Shown in pieces: positions 52,978-62,394 of a stretch of DNA of 64,000 nucleotides. This DNA is from Clostridium simiarum (GTDB taxonomy: Bacteria > Bacillota > Clostridia > Clostridiales > Clostridiaceae): positions 1,054,001-1,118,000 of the forward strand of contig NZ_JAHLQL010000001.1 of assembly GCF_018919175.1 (NCBI RefSeq), given 5' to 3'. The notes beneath the pieces were generated by a model. That model did no database searches. It was not told the DNA's origin and saw nothing but the letters and a program-made list of their open reading frames with translations. The translations under genes were made by a program, and so were the position numbers. Position 1 is the stretch's first letter. Every line of letters starts with the position of its first letter.

Positions 52978-53349
52978 TTGGACTTTATATTTGATGATAA
53001 ACTTCCAATCTATACTCAGATTATTAATTACATCAAGAAAAAAATAATTTTAGGTGAAATCTGTGGAGGTGATAAATTGCCATCTGTAAGAGATTTATCT
53101 TCAGAATTAAAAGTTAATCCTAATACTATTCAAAGAAGTTACCAAGAACTTGAAAGAGAAGGATTAACATACACTCAAAGAGGTACTGGAACCTTTGTTA
53201 CAGAAAATAAGGATGCTATATTTACCCTAAAAAAAGATATGGCCAAAGAAGTTATTGATAGATTTTTAAGAGAAATGAAAGACTTGGGCTTTAAGGGTAA
53301 GGATATAATAAATATAGTTTCAGAAGAAACTAATAAGGGGGAAGAATAA
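52978..53349 (+). CDS. GntR/YtrA-subfamily transcriptional regulator
   Basis: A 123-aa short GntR-type protein of the YtrA subfamily: an N-terminal winged helix with PIYTQIINYIKKKIILGEIC, DKLPSVRDLSSELKVNPNTI and QRSYQELEREGLTYTQRGTG, and only a short C-terminal dimerisation tail. Members repress an adjacent ABC transporter operon. The start is TTG 52978, spaced seven bases from GGAGG; the earlier GTG 52972 overlaps the ribosome site and is rejected. The ATPase gene starts one base after its stop codon. The inverted repeat over its promoter suggests autorepression. Confidence 0.92.
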   Translation: MDFIFDDKLPIYTQIINYIKKKIILGEICGGDKLPSVRDLSSELKVNPNTIQRSYQELEREGLTYTQRGTGTFVTENKDAIFTLKKDMAKEVIDRFLREMKDLGFKGKDIINIVSEETNKGEE

Positions 53350-53350
53350 T

Positions 53351-54049
53351 ATGGAGAATATCGTTGAAGTTAAAAACTTAAGTAAATCTTATTTTACTAA
53401 AAAGGCTCTAGATGGTTTAAGCCTAGAGATACCCCAAGGACAAGTTTTAGGTTTATTAGGTCCAAATGGTAGTGGTAAAACAACTTTTATTAAAATCTTA
53501 ACAGGGATCTTAAGACAGTCTAGCGGTGATATTTTAATAAATGGACATAGACCAGGGGTAGCTACAAAATCTATAATTTCTTATCTTCCAGACAAAAACT
53601 ATCTATATAAATGGATGAAGGTAAGTGACTCAATACAGCTTTTAAAAGACTTTTATAAAGACTTTGATGAAGTAAAGGCCTATGAGCTTCTAGATTTTAT
53701 GAAACTTGATAAAAATGCCAAGGTTACATCTCTATCAAAGGGAATGAGCGAAAAACTTAATCTTACTCTTGTTCTTTCAAGAAAAGCAAAGCTTTATGTA
53801 CTAGATGAGCCTATAGCTGGAGTTGATCCCGTAGCAAGAGAAAAGATTTTAGATGCTATAATCAATAATTATAATAAAAATAGTTCTATGATTATTACCA
53901 CTCACCTTGTACGTGATATTGAAAGAATTTTTGACCAAGTATCCTTTATATCTGAAGGAAAAATAATTCTTTCAGGAAATGCTGAAGAACTTAGAGAAAA
54001 AAGAGGTAAGTCTATAGATGAACTTTATAGAGAGGTCTTTGGTGAATAA
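53351..54049 (+). CDS. ABC transporter ATPase (YtrB-like)
   Basis: A 232-aa ATP-binding subunit. Walker A is LLGPNGSGKTTFIKIL (about residues 35-50). The signature motif is the variant SLSKGMSEKLNL in place of LSGGQ, common in exporters of this type. Walker B is LYVLDEPIAGVDP, and the switch His is in ITTHLV. It lies one base after the regulator gene and pairs with the following membrane protein. In related ytr/bce-type systems this module responds to cell-wall-active antibiotics; that function is inferred from family, not shown here. Confidence 0.92.
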   Translation: MENIVEVKNLSKSYFTKKALDGLSLEIPQGQVLGLLGPNGSGKTTFIKILTGILRQSSGDILINGHRPGVATKSIISYLPDKNYLYKWMKVSDSIQLLKDFYKDFDEVKAYELLDFMKLDKNAKVTSLSKGMSEKLNLTLVLSRKAKLYVLDEPIAGVDPVAREKILDAIINNYNKNSSMIITTHLVRDIERIFDQVSFISEGKIILSGNAEELREKRGKSIDELYREVFGE

Positions 54050-54094
54050 TCCATCTTGTAAATATAATATAGAAATTTGATTGGGGTGTATAAT

Positions 54095-54865
54095 ATGTTT
54101 AAATATCTAAAATACGAATTAAAAGGAAGCTATAAACTCCCTTTAGGCTTATTAATACTTATGATCTTATGGTGTCCTATTTTATACAGTAGGATAGGTG
54201 TTTGGAGTAATGTTGGAATTTCATCATTGGCTATACTAACTTGCATTGGAGCAATCTTGACAACTTTTATATATGTTATTCATTTATATAAACAAGATTT
54301 TTCAGAGGATAGAGGATATTTAACCTTTACCCTTCCTTTAAAGGGAAGGAGTATTCTATGGGGTAAGTTTCTATTAAGCTTTATATGGCTAGTAATAATA
54401 GGGATAGGTTGTTTATCTTTTGTAGCGATTATATTTATAAAAGGTTTTGATGCATCTGTAAGTTTATCAATAAATTTATTTGATAGTGTGCTTTTGATTT
54501 CCATTTTTATGGGAATAGTATATTTAATTCTTTCTATATTTCTAGCTATAACCTTAAGTAAGGTAGCTCTTAGAAATAGAAGGTTAGGTGGCATAAGCTT
54601 TGTAATATTTATCTTATTAAATTCAGCAGTTGGATTTTTAAATCTATTACTAATAAAGTCATTTCCACAGGGACTAGAGTTGCCCACAGGTAAAATTATA
54701 AATATGGTAGATTTAAACTCAGGCTATGTTAATATTACTACATCAAATAATGTTCTTACACCTTATTTGTATATAAATATTGCTTCTGCAATTTTTTATG
54801 TAGTTTTAGTTATAGGGTTATTTATTTTTAATTCTTATCTTATGGATAGAAAGATGGATTTATAG
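54095..54865 (+). CDS. ABC-2-like membrane permease of the ytr-type operon
   Basis: A 256-aa integral membrane protein with about six helices (GLLILMILWCPILYSRIGVW, then IGVWSNVGISSLAILTCIGA, and a C-terminal VVLVIGLFIFNSYLMDRKMD). YLTFTLPLKGRSILWGKFLL is typical of small ABC exporter permeases, where it couples to the ATPase. ATG 54095 follows GGGGTG; the in-frame TTG at 54077 is upstream of the ribosome site and rejected. It should form the export channel with the adjacent ATPase. The substrate is unknown. Confidence 0.85.
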   Translation: MFKYLKYELKGSYKLPLGLLILMILWCPILYSRIGVWSNVGISSLAILTCIGAILTTFIYVIHLYKQDFSEDRGYLTFTLPLKGRSILWGKFLLSFIWLVIIGIGCLSFVAIIFIKGFDASVSLSINLFDSVLLISIFMGIVYLILSIFLAITLSKVALRNRRLGGISFVIFILLNSAVGFLNLLLIKSFPQGLELPTGKIINMVDLNSGYVNITTSNNVLTPYLYINIASAIFYVVLVIGLFIFNSYLMDRKMDL

Positions 54866-54992
54866 AGATTTCTACGTTTCAGGTGGCTTTTAAAATTCCA
54901 CCAAATCCTGCTTATTTCTTAAATTCTCTCATATTCTAAAGGATTAGTTAACAGCAACTTGATTTTGAAAATACAGTTTATTAAAATGGATT

Positions 54993-55030
54993 TTAGGGAT
55001 AGCTTTATACGGATTCAAAGCTATCCCTAA
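54993..55030 (+). terminator. terminator of the ytr-like operon
   Basis: TTAGGGATAGCTTT and AAAGCTATCCCTAA form a perfect 14-base stem about 130 bp after the permease stop. Confidence 0.8.
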
Positions 55031-55117
55031 TACTTTATTAAAGGAATTTATATATGGAATCATAAACTAAACTATTTTACTATGTGAAGATATACATATA
55101 GTACATCTCACCCTTAC

Positions 55118-55915
55118 TTATGTAAGAAAATGAAACATCCTCAGCACTTCATAATAATTATCAGTACTATAAGAAATAGATTTAGGAGTAATAAGATTGA
55201 CTCCTGGGTAAAATGAATTTCTATAAGCCATTTCATGTTCTTTATAGGCCACTTCTACATGAAAGGTTTCTGGCAAGGTAATTTGACACAAAGTGTAATC
55301 TGATTTTAATGTAGCTTTTACTATAGATTTTATCTCATTAATAGATTTTTTAGGATGCATGCTTACAGTGCTTTTTCCTATTCCTTCTTTTACAGAAAGT
55401 GTAGCAATCTTGGAATTAACTTCTTGCACTTCTTTTGTAAGCCCTTTATCTCCACTTACAAAAACTACTGGTACGCCATGCAGGGCAGCAGAATAAGCAT
55501 TAATTAAAAATTCACTTGCATACATTCCGTTAATTTTTATATAATCTATACTCGTATCAAGTGTATGAGCTAAGGGGCTATCTCCACTTCCCGCTCTTGA
55601 GTGGTAGCCAATAAATAAAGCAGCATCGAAACTACTATCCAATCCACTTACCATACACATAGGATCTCCTGCCCACCCACGCTGTAGCATGACATATTCC
55701 GGTAGTTCATTAATATCAATATTTGTTGCACTATCATGTGCATCTTTCACATAAACTTCTGTAGCACCTGTTTCAAAAGCCCCCTCACAAGCTGCTTTTA
55801 CCTCTCTTGTCATTTGTTTTGCAAAATCTTCAAAGTCACCGTGACCCTTTTCCGTTTCACTCCAACTTGTAACACCTGTTATGCCCTCAATATCTGCACT
55901 AATATAAATCTTCAT
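55118..55915 (-). CDS. dppA: D-aminopeptidase DppA (peptidase family M55)
   Basis: A 265-aa zinc peptidase of the DppA family, which removes N-terminal D-amino acids, typically D-alanine. The zinc and catalytic motifs are visible in order: KIYISADIEGITGV (Asp and Glu ligands), YVKDAHDSATNID, ALFIGYHSRAG, and VVFVSGDKGLTKEV. Length and order match the Bacillus enzyme, which assembles into a decamer. The ATG has GGAGGG upstream and lies four bases after the Nudix stop, so the two genes are translationally coupled. It could recycle D-alanine from peptidoglycan; no dipeptide permease is adjacent. Confidence 0.93.
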   Translation of the reverse strand: MKIYISADIEGITGVTSWSETEKGHGDFEDFAKQMTREVKAACEGAFETGATEVYVKDAHDSATNIDINELPEYVMLQRGWAGDPMCMVSGLDSSFDAALFIGYHSRAGSGDSPLAHTLDTSIDYIKINGMYASEFLINAYSAALHGVPVVFVSGDKGLTKEVQEVNSKIATLSVKEGIGKSTVSMHPKKSINEIKSIVKATLKSDYTLCQITLPETFHVEVAYKEHEMAYRNSFYPGVNLITPKSISYSTDNYYEVLRMFHFLT

Positions 55916-55919
55916 ATTA

Positions 55920-56381
55920 TTAAACCCTCCTTTTACTTAAAAAACTATCTATAATTTTTCTATGGCTCTTTACCATATTTTTAGGAAGTTCATCCAAGCT
56001 AATAAATTTAAGTTCCAAAGATTCCATCTCGTCCATCTTAATATCTCCACTTATATTTTCTGTGTAATATGCTATAGTAACAGAATAAAACTCATCCCCA
56101 TTAGAAAGCTTTAAAAAGTTATCTGCCCCGGAAAATACATCTATAAGATTTAACTTTCCAACTGTTAATCCGGTTTCCTCAAAAATTTCTCTCTTGGCTG
56201 TCTCCTCTGTTGATTCTCCAAGTTCCATTAATCCCCCTGGTAAACCCCATGCACCATAATGTGTTGTTTTTCTCTTTTGTAATAGTATTCTTTTCTTTTC
56301 ATCTATAATTAAAACTACTGAACCTACCAAAATAAGTGGTCTGTGACCAACTATTTTTCTTAATTCTTCTACATAATTCAT
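55920..56381 (-). CDS. Nudix hydrolase
   Basis: A 153-aa pyrophosphohydrolase. The complete Nudix box G-x5-E-x7-REUxEExGU is present as GGLMELGESTEETAKREI followed by FEETGL. The N-terminal LRKIVGHRPLILVGSVVLII and HYGAWGLPGG are typical. It hydrolyses nucleoside diphosphates linked to another moiety; the actual substrate is unknown. The ATG has GGAG eight bases upstream. It is the promoter-proximal gene of a pair with dppA. A leader of about 200 nt separates it from the upstream Ham1-like gene. Confidence 0.93.
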   Translation of the reverse strand: MNYVEELRKIVGHRPLILVGSVVLIIDEKKRILLQKRKTTHYGAWGLPGGLMELGESTEETAKREIFEETGLTVGKLNLIDVFSGADNFLKLSNGDEFYSVTIAYYTENISGDIKMDEMESLELKFISLDELPKNMVKSHRKIIDSFLSKRRV

Positions 56382-56588
56382 GTATACAACTCCTTATATA
56401 AGTATCTTGTTAATAGTAAGCAACATATGTTTACTATGTGGTGTTATAAAGTAATCCTTAAGTTTACGTGGAGTTTTATTATAGGCAATACTCTACCCTT
56501 TCTTAGCTTAGATATAGGGTTCTAAAAAAGTAGTAGAGTGGTTAATATGATAATTTATTATTTTTATCTTCTGGTTGATTAATTTCCT

Positions 56589-57203
56589 TTATTTTAAAAT
56601 AGCGCTACTAAAAAACGCTCTATATGCCTTCTTCATTCTATTTTCATCCTTTTGTTTTTCGTGACATTCCATATCCATACAATACTTGCCGGTTTCTATA
56701 TCTAAAGAAATAGAATCTAGTGGAAATCCAATATTCCTCTTATTATGAGCCTTAGATGCTATTAGAAAACTTCCTGATGCTATATCATCACCATCATATT
56801 CAAAAATATTTTTTTCATCAATCACAAGGCATATTGCATTTTTATACTTACCCTTAGCCTTTCCTCCTAATTTGGAAGCTACACCAGTGTAATATTCTAT
56901 CATCTCTTCATCATTTAATACTTTTCCTTTAACTCTTCTAACATAAACTCCTGGCTGATTTTCATTTTCTAAACCATCTATGTATAGACCTGAATCACAA
57001 GAAAATACAGGTATTTTAGCTGCCTTATAATATGCTAAAGCCTTAATTTTAGCATTATCCATAGGATTATTACCATTTTCGTCAATTGGATCTATTGTTA
57101 ACTTCATATCATTTAACCCTATAATCTCTATATCTAAGCCACAAAGCATGTCTCTCATGAATTCTAGCTTTGCAGGATTAGTTGTTCCACAAAGTATTTT
57201 CAT
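56589..57203 (-). CDS. Ham1/RdgB-family nucleotide pyrophosphatase
   Basis: A 204-aa member of the Ham1/RdgB fold, which removes inosine, xanthosine and other non-canonical triphosphates. The N-terminal ILCGTTNPAKLEFMRDML and the motif SCDSGLYIDGLENENQPGVY stand for the usual phosphate- and base-binding loops. The normally conserved ADDSGLEVDAL is altered to SCDSGLYIDGL, and the C-terminal FPLDSISLD differs from the common FGYDPIF, so specificity may be unusual. The ATG follows AGGAGGAG. It stands between the SNF2 gene and the Nudix-dppA unit on the same strand. Confidence 0.85.
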   Translation of the reverse strand: MKILCGTTNPAKLEFMRDMLCGLDIEIIGLNDMKLTIDPIDENGNNPMDNAKIKALAYYKAAKIPVFSCDSGLYIDGLENENQPGVYVRRVKGKVLNDEEMIEYYTGVASKLGGKAKGKYKNAICLVIDEKNIFEYDGDDIASGSFLIASKAHNKRNIGFPLDSISLDIETGKYCMDMECHEKQKDENRMKKAYRAFFSSAILK

Positions 57204-57406
57204 AACACTCCTCCTAGGTTCTTTAATATTATATTTCTCTATAAATTTTACAATATGATTAAATTTATTTTTTGCTTTATATAAATATTATACTGTAATT
57301 ATAATGTAATACGGCATAATATGTAATAAATTTGGTTGAAAATATAATAGATACCTTATAAATTAATAATTTTGTTAAAAAACCTAGTTTTACTTATACA
57401 TTATTC

Positions 57407-60400
57407 TTAATTAAATAAGTCCATTATTTCTTCTTGTGTTAATGAGTTTAATAACTGCCCATTTCTTAGATCTCCATTCATAATATTATTTATGAGCTCC
57501 TTCTTATCCTCTTGTAATTTAATAATTTTTTCTTCAATAGTTCCTTGAGATACTAGCTTTATTACCTGCACCAAATTTTTTTGCCCAATTCTATGAGCTC
57601 TATCTGTTGCTTGATCCTCTACAGCTGGATTCCACCAAGGATCAAAGTGTATAACTAAATTAGCTGAGGTTAAATTTAAACCTGTTCCTCCTGCCTTTAG
57701 AGATATTAAAAATACGTTTATATTAGAACTTTCATTAAAATCCTTAACCAGTTTAATTCTATCACTAGCCTTCACTTTTCCATCTAAATATAGATAGTCT
57801 ATATGAGCCTCCTCTAAAAGATATGAAATGTTTTTTAACATAGAAGTAAATTGAGAAAACAATAAAATCTTTTTTCCTTCCTTTATTCCTTCCTCTACCA
57901 GAGTCATTGCTATCTTAAGCTTTCCACTTCCACCTGAATAATTATCAATTATAAGAGCTGGATCTAGACATAGCTGTCTTAACTTAGTGAGATAAGAGAA
58001 AACTGTAATCTTATCTTCTTTATTATTTTTAAGTTTCTCTCTAATCTCTTTCATGTATGCCTTATATATTTGATTTTGTCTAGAAGTCATTTCCACCAAA
58101 AATTTCTTTTCTATCTTTTCTGGTAACTCTTTAAGTACATCCTCTTTTTCTCTTCTTAAAATAAATGGACGGATTAAAGTCTTTAGCTCCTCTATATTCT
58201 CATACCCTTCATTTATAAACCTATCTTCAAATTTTTCTTTATTATATAAGTATCCAGGCATAATAAAATCAAATATGGACCAAAGTTCCATTAAGTTGTT
58301 TTCAATAGGAGTCCCTGTTAAAGCAAACTTTCCCCTTGCATCTATCTGTTTAACTATACCTGTACTTTGCGCTAAAGGATTCTTAATGTTTTGACCCTCA
58401 TCTATTATGCAATAATCAAAGCTTATTTTTTTATATAGTTGAAAATCATTTTTTAAGGTTCCGTAGGTAGTTAAAATAACATCATATTTTTCTTTATCTT
58501 CAAAAACCTTCATCCTATCTTTCTTGTTACCATGAATGATTCCAATCCTTAGTTCTGGAGCAAAGTTTTCAAATTCATCCTTCCAGTTGTAAATTAAAGA
58601 GGTCGGTGTAACTATAAGACTATTAGCTCCCTTTTCAGACAATAAAAAGCTTATAGTCTGTACAGTTTTTCCAAGTCCCATTTCATCTGCTAATATACCA
58701 CCAAAATTCATGTAACTTAAGGATTTAAACCATTTATATCCTGTTACTTGATAATCTCTAAGAGTGGCCTTAAGCCCCTTTGGCAATTCATAGTCTATCT
58801 TATCTATGTCCCTAATTCTACCAGAAATCTCCTTTAAAAGCTCTTTTCCTCTAATAAAAGATAATCCCTTATTCTCTATAAGACTTTCAATATAAAACCC
58901 TTTGTTTTTATCAATCTTCATAGCTTCACCATTTACGTCACTATTATAATTGAGTCCATCTAAAAGATTTAGAAAATTACCAATCCCATCATCCTCTAAG
59001 TCAATAAAGCTATTATCTTTTGTCTTGTAAAAACTCTTGCCACTCTTGAAAGTCATAAATATATGATTAAACTCTTCTTTAGGAACTCTTCCAATATTAT
59101 AATTAAAATTAAAAGTGCCTTTTTCACCTTCTGTAATGGAAGATTCTATGGAGGATGAATCATATAACTTAATGTCATTGAAAGATTCTAGAAGGATTAC
59201 TTCCCCAATGCTTTTAAGACTTTTAAATCCTTTTGTTAAAAGATTATAAATATCTTCATCCTCTCCAGTAAATACGAACCTATCCTCTCTTTTTATAAAT
59301 TTAAGCTTTTCTAGTTCCATTTCTATTTTTTCTTCTTTTTTAAAGTCCCTAATAAGAGCCTGTTTTTTCTTTGAATCTTTAATAATATCTATTTCTTCAT
59401 CTCCATAAGTTAACTTAGCTTCACAAAAAATCTTTTCTAATTCTTTATAGAAATAAAATTTTGGTAGTAGAAGATTTGTTGCAAAATCTCTCACTGATAC
59501 ATCAAAATTTATTTCCTGAGAAATCATATTTAGTATTGCTATTAATTCTTGAAAAACCTCAGCATTTTTACTAAAAGTTATTTTCCCATCATCTTTTAAT
59601 TCATTATAAAAAGGCCTATATAATTCACTTTGAATTTTAGATGGTAAGTATAGTTCTCTATTATATAAATAAACCTCACCCTTCTCATCAAGTGGAATTG
59701 GAAACTTATCTTTAGTAGTTAAAACAAATTTATTTCCTTCTTCTTTAAGTGTAAAAAAAACAGGTAAATCTTCGCATAATATTCTAGTGCTATATTCTAT
59801 ATAATCATATTTAAAACTAATTTTTTTATTATGAAGAATTTCTAAAAATCTTCTTAGGCTATTATTTAATATCCTAAATTTCCTTCCATTAACTAATTGA
59901 AAAGATGAATTTAAATTCCCCCCTAAAAATTCCTTTTTTATTAATATATACTCTTCAACAAATTTTGCTATTTTTTCATCTTCCTCTGAAAAATAATTAA
60001 CCTTAGGATCGTATATAAATTCATTACTAATAAAAAGTGATGTACCTTTAATTCTTGCTTCTACAAAATCTTCTAAACTATTTATTACATACATATTATC
60101 TTTACCTATTTTAATCTCAACCTCATAATAATTTGATGAAGAATTAGGTATATGTATTAGCTTTATTTCCATTTTAACCTTTTCTTTTGAATGTCTATAA
60201 TTGTTTAACTGTTTTAATATTATATCTCCCACATCATAATATTTCTCTTCCTTGGGGCTTTTAGCCTCAATCTTTTTAGTAGCTAGATCATAAAACCTAT
60301 AAGTTGTAGCCACAAGATGCCTACACATAAAAGCCTTGTTATAAATAGAATTTTCACTGAATTCTTCACAGCTACATATAGTTTGTTCCAACTTACCTTT

Positions 60401-60601
60401 AGACATGTTTACCCTTATATGAGTACTATGTTCTTCAGCTTTATTTTCCTCTTTAACCTTTCCATATATATTGTATACATTATCTATTTTTTTACTTTTC
60501 ACCCTTGATACTAGACCATTTTTATAAAGCTTATGACCTTCATTCTTCATCCACTTTGAACTTTTAGCCAAAACTATATCCACCAATTGTTTTAAATTCA
60601 T
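57407..60601 (-). CDS. SWIM-SNF2 family DNA helicase/translocase
   Basis: A 1,064-aa protein. The N-terminus holds a SWIM zinc finger, C-x-C-x14-C-x-H (Cys76, Cys78, Cys93, His95). A long linker of SNF2-associated type follows. The SNF2 ATPase begins near residue 590: GILADEMGLGKTVQTISFLL (motif I), SLIVTPTSLIYNW, the DEGQ box in IIDEGQNIKNPLAQS, and LTGTPIENNLMELWSIFDF. The helicase C lobe has LFSQFTSML, LISLKAGGTGLNLTSA, DPWWNPAVEDQATDRAHRIG. Bacterial members of this type are double-stranded DNA translocases with poorly known targets. ATG 60601 has GGTGA nearby; 16 codons of upstream frame are rejected. No adjacent phage-defence gene is apparent. Confidence 0.93.
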   Translation of the reverse strand: MNLKQLVDIVLAKSSKWMKNEGHKLYKNGLVSRVKSKKIDNVYNIYGKVKEENKAEEHSTHIRVNMSKGKLEQTICSCEEFSENSIYNKAFMCRHLVATTYRFYDLATKKIEAKSPKEEKYYDVGDIILKQLNNYRHSKEKVKMEIKLIHIPNSSSNYYEVEIKIGKDNMYVINSLEDFVEARIKGTSLFISNEFIYDPKVNYFSEEDEKIAKFVEEYILIKKEFLGGNLNSSFQLVNGRKFRILNNSLRRFLEILHNKKISFKYDYIEYSTRILCEDLPVFFTLKEEGNKFVLTTKDKFPIPLDEKGEVYLYNRELYLPSKIQSELYRPFYNELKDDGKITFSKNAEVFQELIAILNMISQEINFDVSVRDFATNLLLPKFYFYKELEKIFCEAKLTYGDEEIDIIKDSKKKQALIRDFKKEEKIEMELEKLKFIKREDRFVFTGEDEDIYNLLTKGFKSLKSIGEVILLESFNDIKLYDSSSIESSITEGEKGTFNFNYNIGRVPKEEFNHIFMTFKSGKSFYKTKDNSFIDLEDDGIGNFLNLLDGLNYNSDVNGEAMKIDKNKGFYIESLIENKGLSFIRGKELLKEISGRIRDIDKIDYELPKGLKATLRDYQVTGYKWFKSLSYMNFGGILADEMGLGKTVQTISFLLSEKGANSLIVTPTSLIYNWKDEFENFAPELRIGIIHGNKKDRMKVFEDKEKYDVILTTYGTLKNDFQLYKKISFDYCIIDEGQNIKNPLAQSTGIVKQIDARGKFALTGTPIENNLMELWSIFDFIMPGYLYNKEKFEDRFINEGYENIEELKTLIRPFILRREKEDVLKELPEKIEKKFLVEMTSRQNQIYKAYMKEIREKLKNNKEDKITVFSYLTKLRQLCLDPALIIDNYSGGSGKLKIAMTLVEEGIKEGKKILLFSQFTSMLKNISYLLEEAHIDYLYLDGKVKASDRIKLVKDFNESSNINVFLISLKAGGTGLNLTSANLVIHFDPWWNPAVEDQATDRAHRIGQKNLVQVIKLVSQGTIEEKIIKLQEDKKELINNIMNGDLRNGQLLNSLTQEEIMDLFN

Positions 60602-60647
60602 CCTAATCACCGCCTTACTACTATAAATAAAGTATCTTATAATCCCC

Positions 60648-60680
60648 AAAAGCTATGAGTTTTATTTTCTCATAGCCTTT
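60648..60680 (-). terminator. terminator-like hairpin before the SNF2 gene
   Basis: AAAGGCTATGAG and CTCATAGCTTTT form a 12-base imperfect stem followed by a short T-run on the minus strand. It probably ends the PadR-controlled unit upstream. Confidence 0.6.
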
Positions 60681-60795
60681 ACTATACCCATATCATTATT
60701 AACACTTTTTAAAGGGAACTAATAATCTTCTAAGGCCATTATGGAGAGAGTGTACCTTATAAGTCTCTCCAATTAAACCTTATAATCAATTGATA

Positions 60796-61356
60796 CTATT
60801 CTTTCTTCAATATAGTTCTTTCAAATTCCCTTACATATTCATTATCGCTAAGTTTATTTTGAACCAACTTATTCCAAGTATCCTTTTCAGTTAAAGACGA
60901 CAACTCAGCCTCGTACCATTTTTCAACGTCTTTACGTAAAACTTTATAAGATTCTCCAGTAAAACTAAAGCTCATTGCCTCAAGATTATCTATTAAAGCA
61001 AATGCAACTGTAGAGTTATAAATTAACGACTTCTTAACCTTCTCTTCCCCAATGTCCAAAACAGTTGTCCTATAATTTACCTCTGCTCTTAATTCATCCG
61101 GGAAAAGTTCGAATTTCGTTTCACTATCACTTAAGGGTAATGTATAAAATAGGTTAGATATATTAGATGCATCACCCATATATTTATTTTTATATTTCAA
61201 TACACTTTCTATGTCATGGAATAATGGATCTTGTTGATTTTCTAAATATTGCTTATTACTTTTATCCATTTTAGGTTTAATAACTCCTTCAACTATTCCA
61301 AATAAACTAATTCCAAAAACAATTAAAAATATAATAATTTTATTTCTAGCTTTCAC
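60796..61356 (-). CDS. membrane-anchored protein of the PadR-controlled unit
   Basis: A 186-aa protein not assigned to a family. One N-terminal helix (IIIFLIVFGISLFGIVEGVI, residues 6-25) anchors a soluble domain with mixed alpha/beta character (NLFYTLPLSDSETKFELFPD, TVLDIGEEKVKKSLIYNSTV), recalling DUF4825-like extracytoplasmic domains. That comparison is tentative. The start is GTG 61356, with AGGTGA upstream, inside the last codons of the HAAS gene (11-bp overlap), so translation is coupled. Third gene of a padR unit. Confidence 0.7.
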   Translation of the reverse strand: MKARNKIIIFLIVFGISLFGIVEGVIKPKMDKSNKQYLENQQDPLFHDIESVLKYKNKYMGDASNISNLFYTLPLSDSETKFELFPDELRAEVNYRTTVLDIGEEKVKKSLIYNSTVAFALIDNLEAMSFSFTGESYKVLRKDVEKWYEAELSSLTEKDTWNKLVQNKLSDNEYVREFERTILKKE

Positions 61357-62029
61357 TTAAATCACCTGCCTCATATTTTAGAATAAGCTTTGAGGATTTA
61401 TTTAAAAGCAATGGTATTATTATTGAGATAAATGGCAATGCATAGCGTAATACTAAGACTGCAAATTGATAGGGTCCTGATATAGTAATAGATCTTGAAA
61501 ACCAAATATTGCTTCCAAATTCTATTGCTACTTTACTAAGTGTAGAAACTAAAATAAACATCCACCAAAATATCCAGCCAAGCTTTTTGTATCTCAATAT
61601 AGATTTAATATTGTATATAGTTACTTTATCCATATAACTACTTCTCTTTTTAGAATTTAAAACTAAGAAAATTATACATAATATAACCGAAACAACAAGT
61701 AGAAAAGAATTAATCATAGTTCCCATGAATATAATCCTGAGAGGTATAGTTATTATCCATGCTATTATAGAATATAGTAATGCTACTTGTATAAATTCAA
61801 TTTTGTATCTATTAAAATATATTTTTTTATTGCCATCAATTAAATAATCCACGCTTTTAATACTTTCTTTGGAAACTTTTAAAGCTTCATTGTAGTTCAT
61901 ACCCTTTGATGTAAGATCATTAACTTTAGCTTCAAGATTACTTAAAATTTCATCTTTTAATTCCATAGTCTCTTTACTATCTTCGTAACCTACAAATAAA
62001 TTATCAACATATTCTTTTAAGCTATTCAT
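61346..62029 (-). CDS. HAAS/permease-prefix-domain membrane protein
   Basis: A 227-aa protein. The N-terminal 75 residues are a helical, soluble domain of the HAAS/permease-prefix type (LKEYVDNLFVGYEDSKETME, then LKDEILSNLEAKVNDLTSKG), commonly found next to PadR regulators. The remainder has about five to six membrane helices (FIQVALLYSIIAWIITIPLR, LVVSVILCIIFLVLNS). Such proteins act as PadR co-factors or anti-sigma-like sensors in related systems; here the function is unknown. It lies 11 bases after padR. No FtsX or ABC gene follows. Confidence 0.8.
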   Translation of the reverse strand: MNSLKEYVDNLFVGYEDSKETMELKDEILSNLEAKVNDLTSKGMNYNEALKVSKESIKSVDYLIDGNKKIYFNRYKIEFIQVALLYSIIAWIITIPLRIIFMGTMINSFLLVVSVILCIIFLVLNSKKRSSYMDKVTIYNIKSILRYKKLGWIFWWMFILVSTLSKVAIEFGSNIWFSRSITISGPYQFAVLVLRYALPFISIIIPLLLNKSSKLILKYEAGDLSES

Positions 62030-62040
62030 AAATACTCCTC

Positions 62041-62376
62041 CTATTCTTCAATAAGTTGGTCAATTAATTCTCTAGCAATCTTCCAAGCCGCAAGATTACT
62101 TTTATAAGTTTCAATACCTCTGGATGTAACCTTATAATATTTACGCCTACCACCTTGACTTTCGTTACCCCAATAAGATTCTATTAATTTTTGAGATTCT
62201 AACCTTTTTAAGCTTGTATATAATGAAGGTTCTTTTAACTCGTACTTACCATTACTGTTTTTTGAAATTGATTTTATTATCTCATACCCATAATTATCGC
62301 CCTGACACAGAATTCGAAGTATTATTGTATCAATATTACCTCTAATTAAGTCGCTACTAATACTACTCTCTTTCAT
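62041..62376 (-). CDS. PadR-family transcriptional regulator
   Basis: A 111-aa winged-helix protein. The family signature is IRGNIDTIILRILCQGDNYG-like: GNIDTIILRILCQGDNYGYE, then LKEPSLYTSLKRLESQKLIE and GGRRKYYKVTSRGIETYKSN. ATG 62376 is chosen since the GTG 62385 lies within its GAGGTGA ribosome site. First gene of the unit. The promoter at 62397-62425 is overlapped by an inverted repeat, so autoregulation is expected. The inducer is unknown. Confidence 0.93.
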   Translation of the reverse strand: MKESSISSDLIRGNIDTIILRILCQGDNYGYEIIKSISKNSNGKYELKEPSLYTSLKRLESQKLIESYWGNESQGGRRKYYKVTSRGIETYKSNLAAWKIARELIDQLIEE

Positions 62377-62394
62377 ATTATTCACCTCACAAGT

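Noticed and set aside
56460-56550. structured region between the Ham1-like and Nudix genes (ACTCTAC/GTAGAGT and ACCCT/AGGGT pairings)
   Set aside because: The stems are short, overlapping and mutually exclusive, and match no RNA class I know. It could be a weak terminator.
57407-60601. phage-defence island around the SNF2 helicase
   Set aside because: The neighbours (Ham1-like, PadR unit) are not defence genes, and single SWIM-SNF2 genes are common in clostridia.
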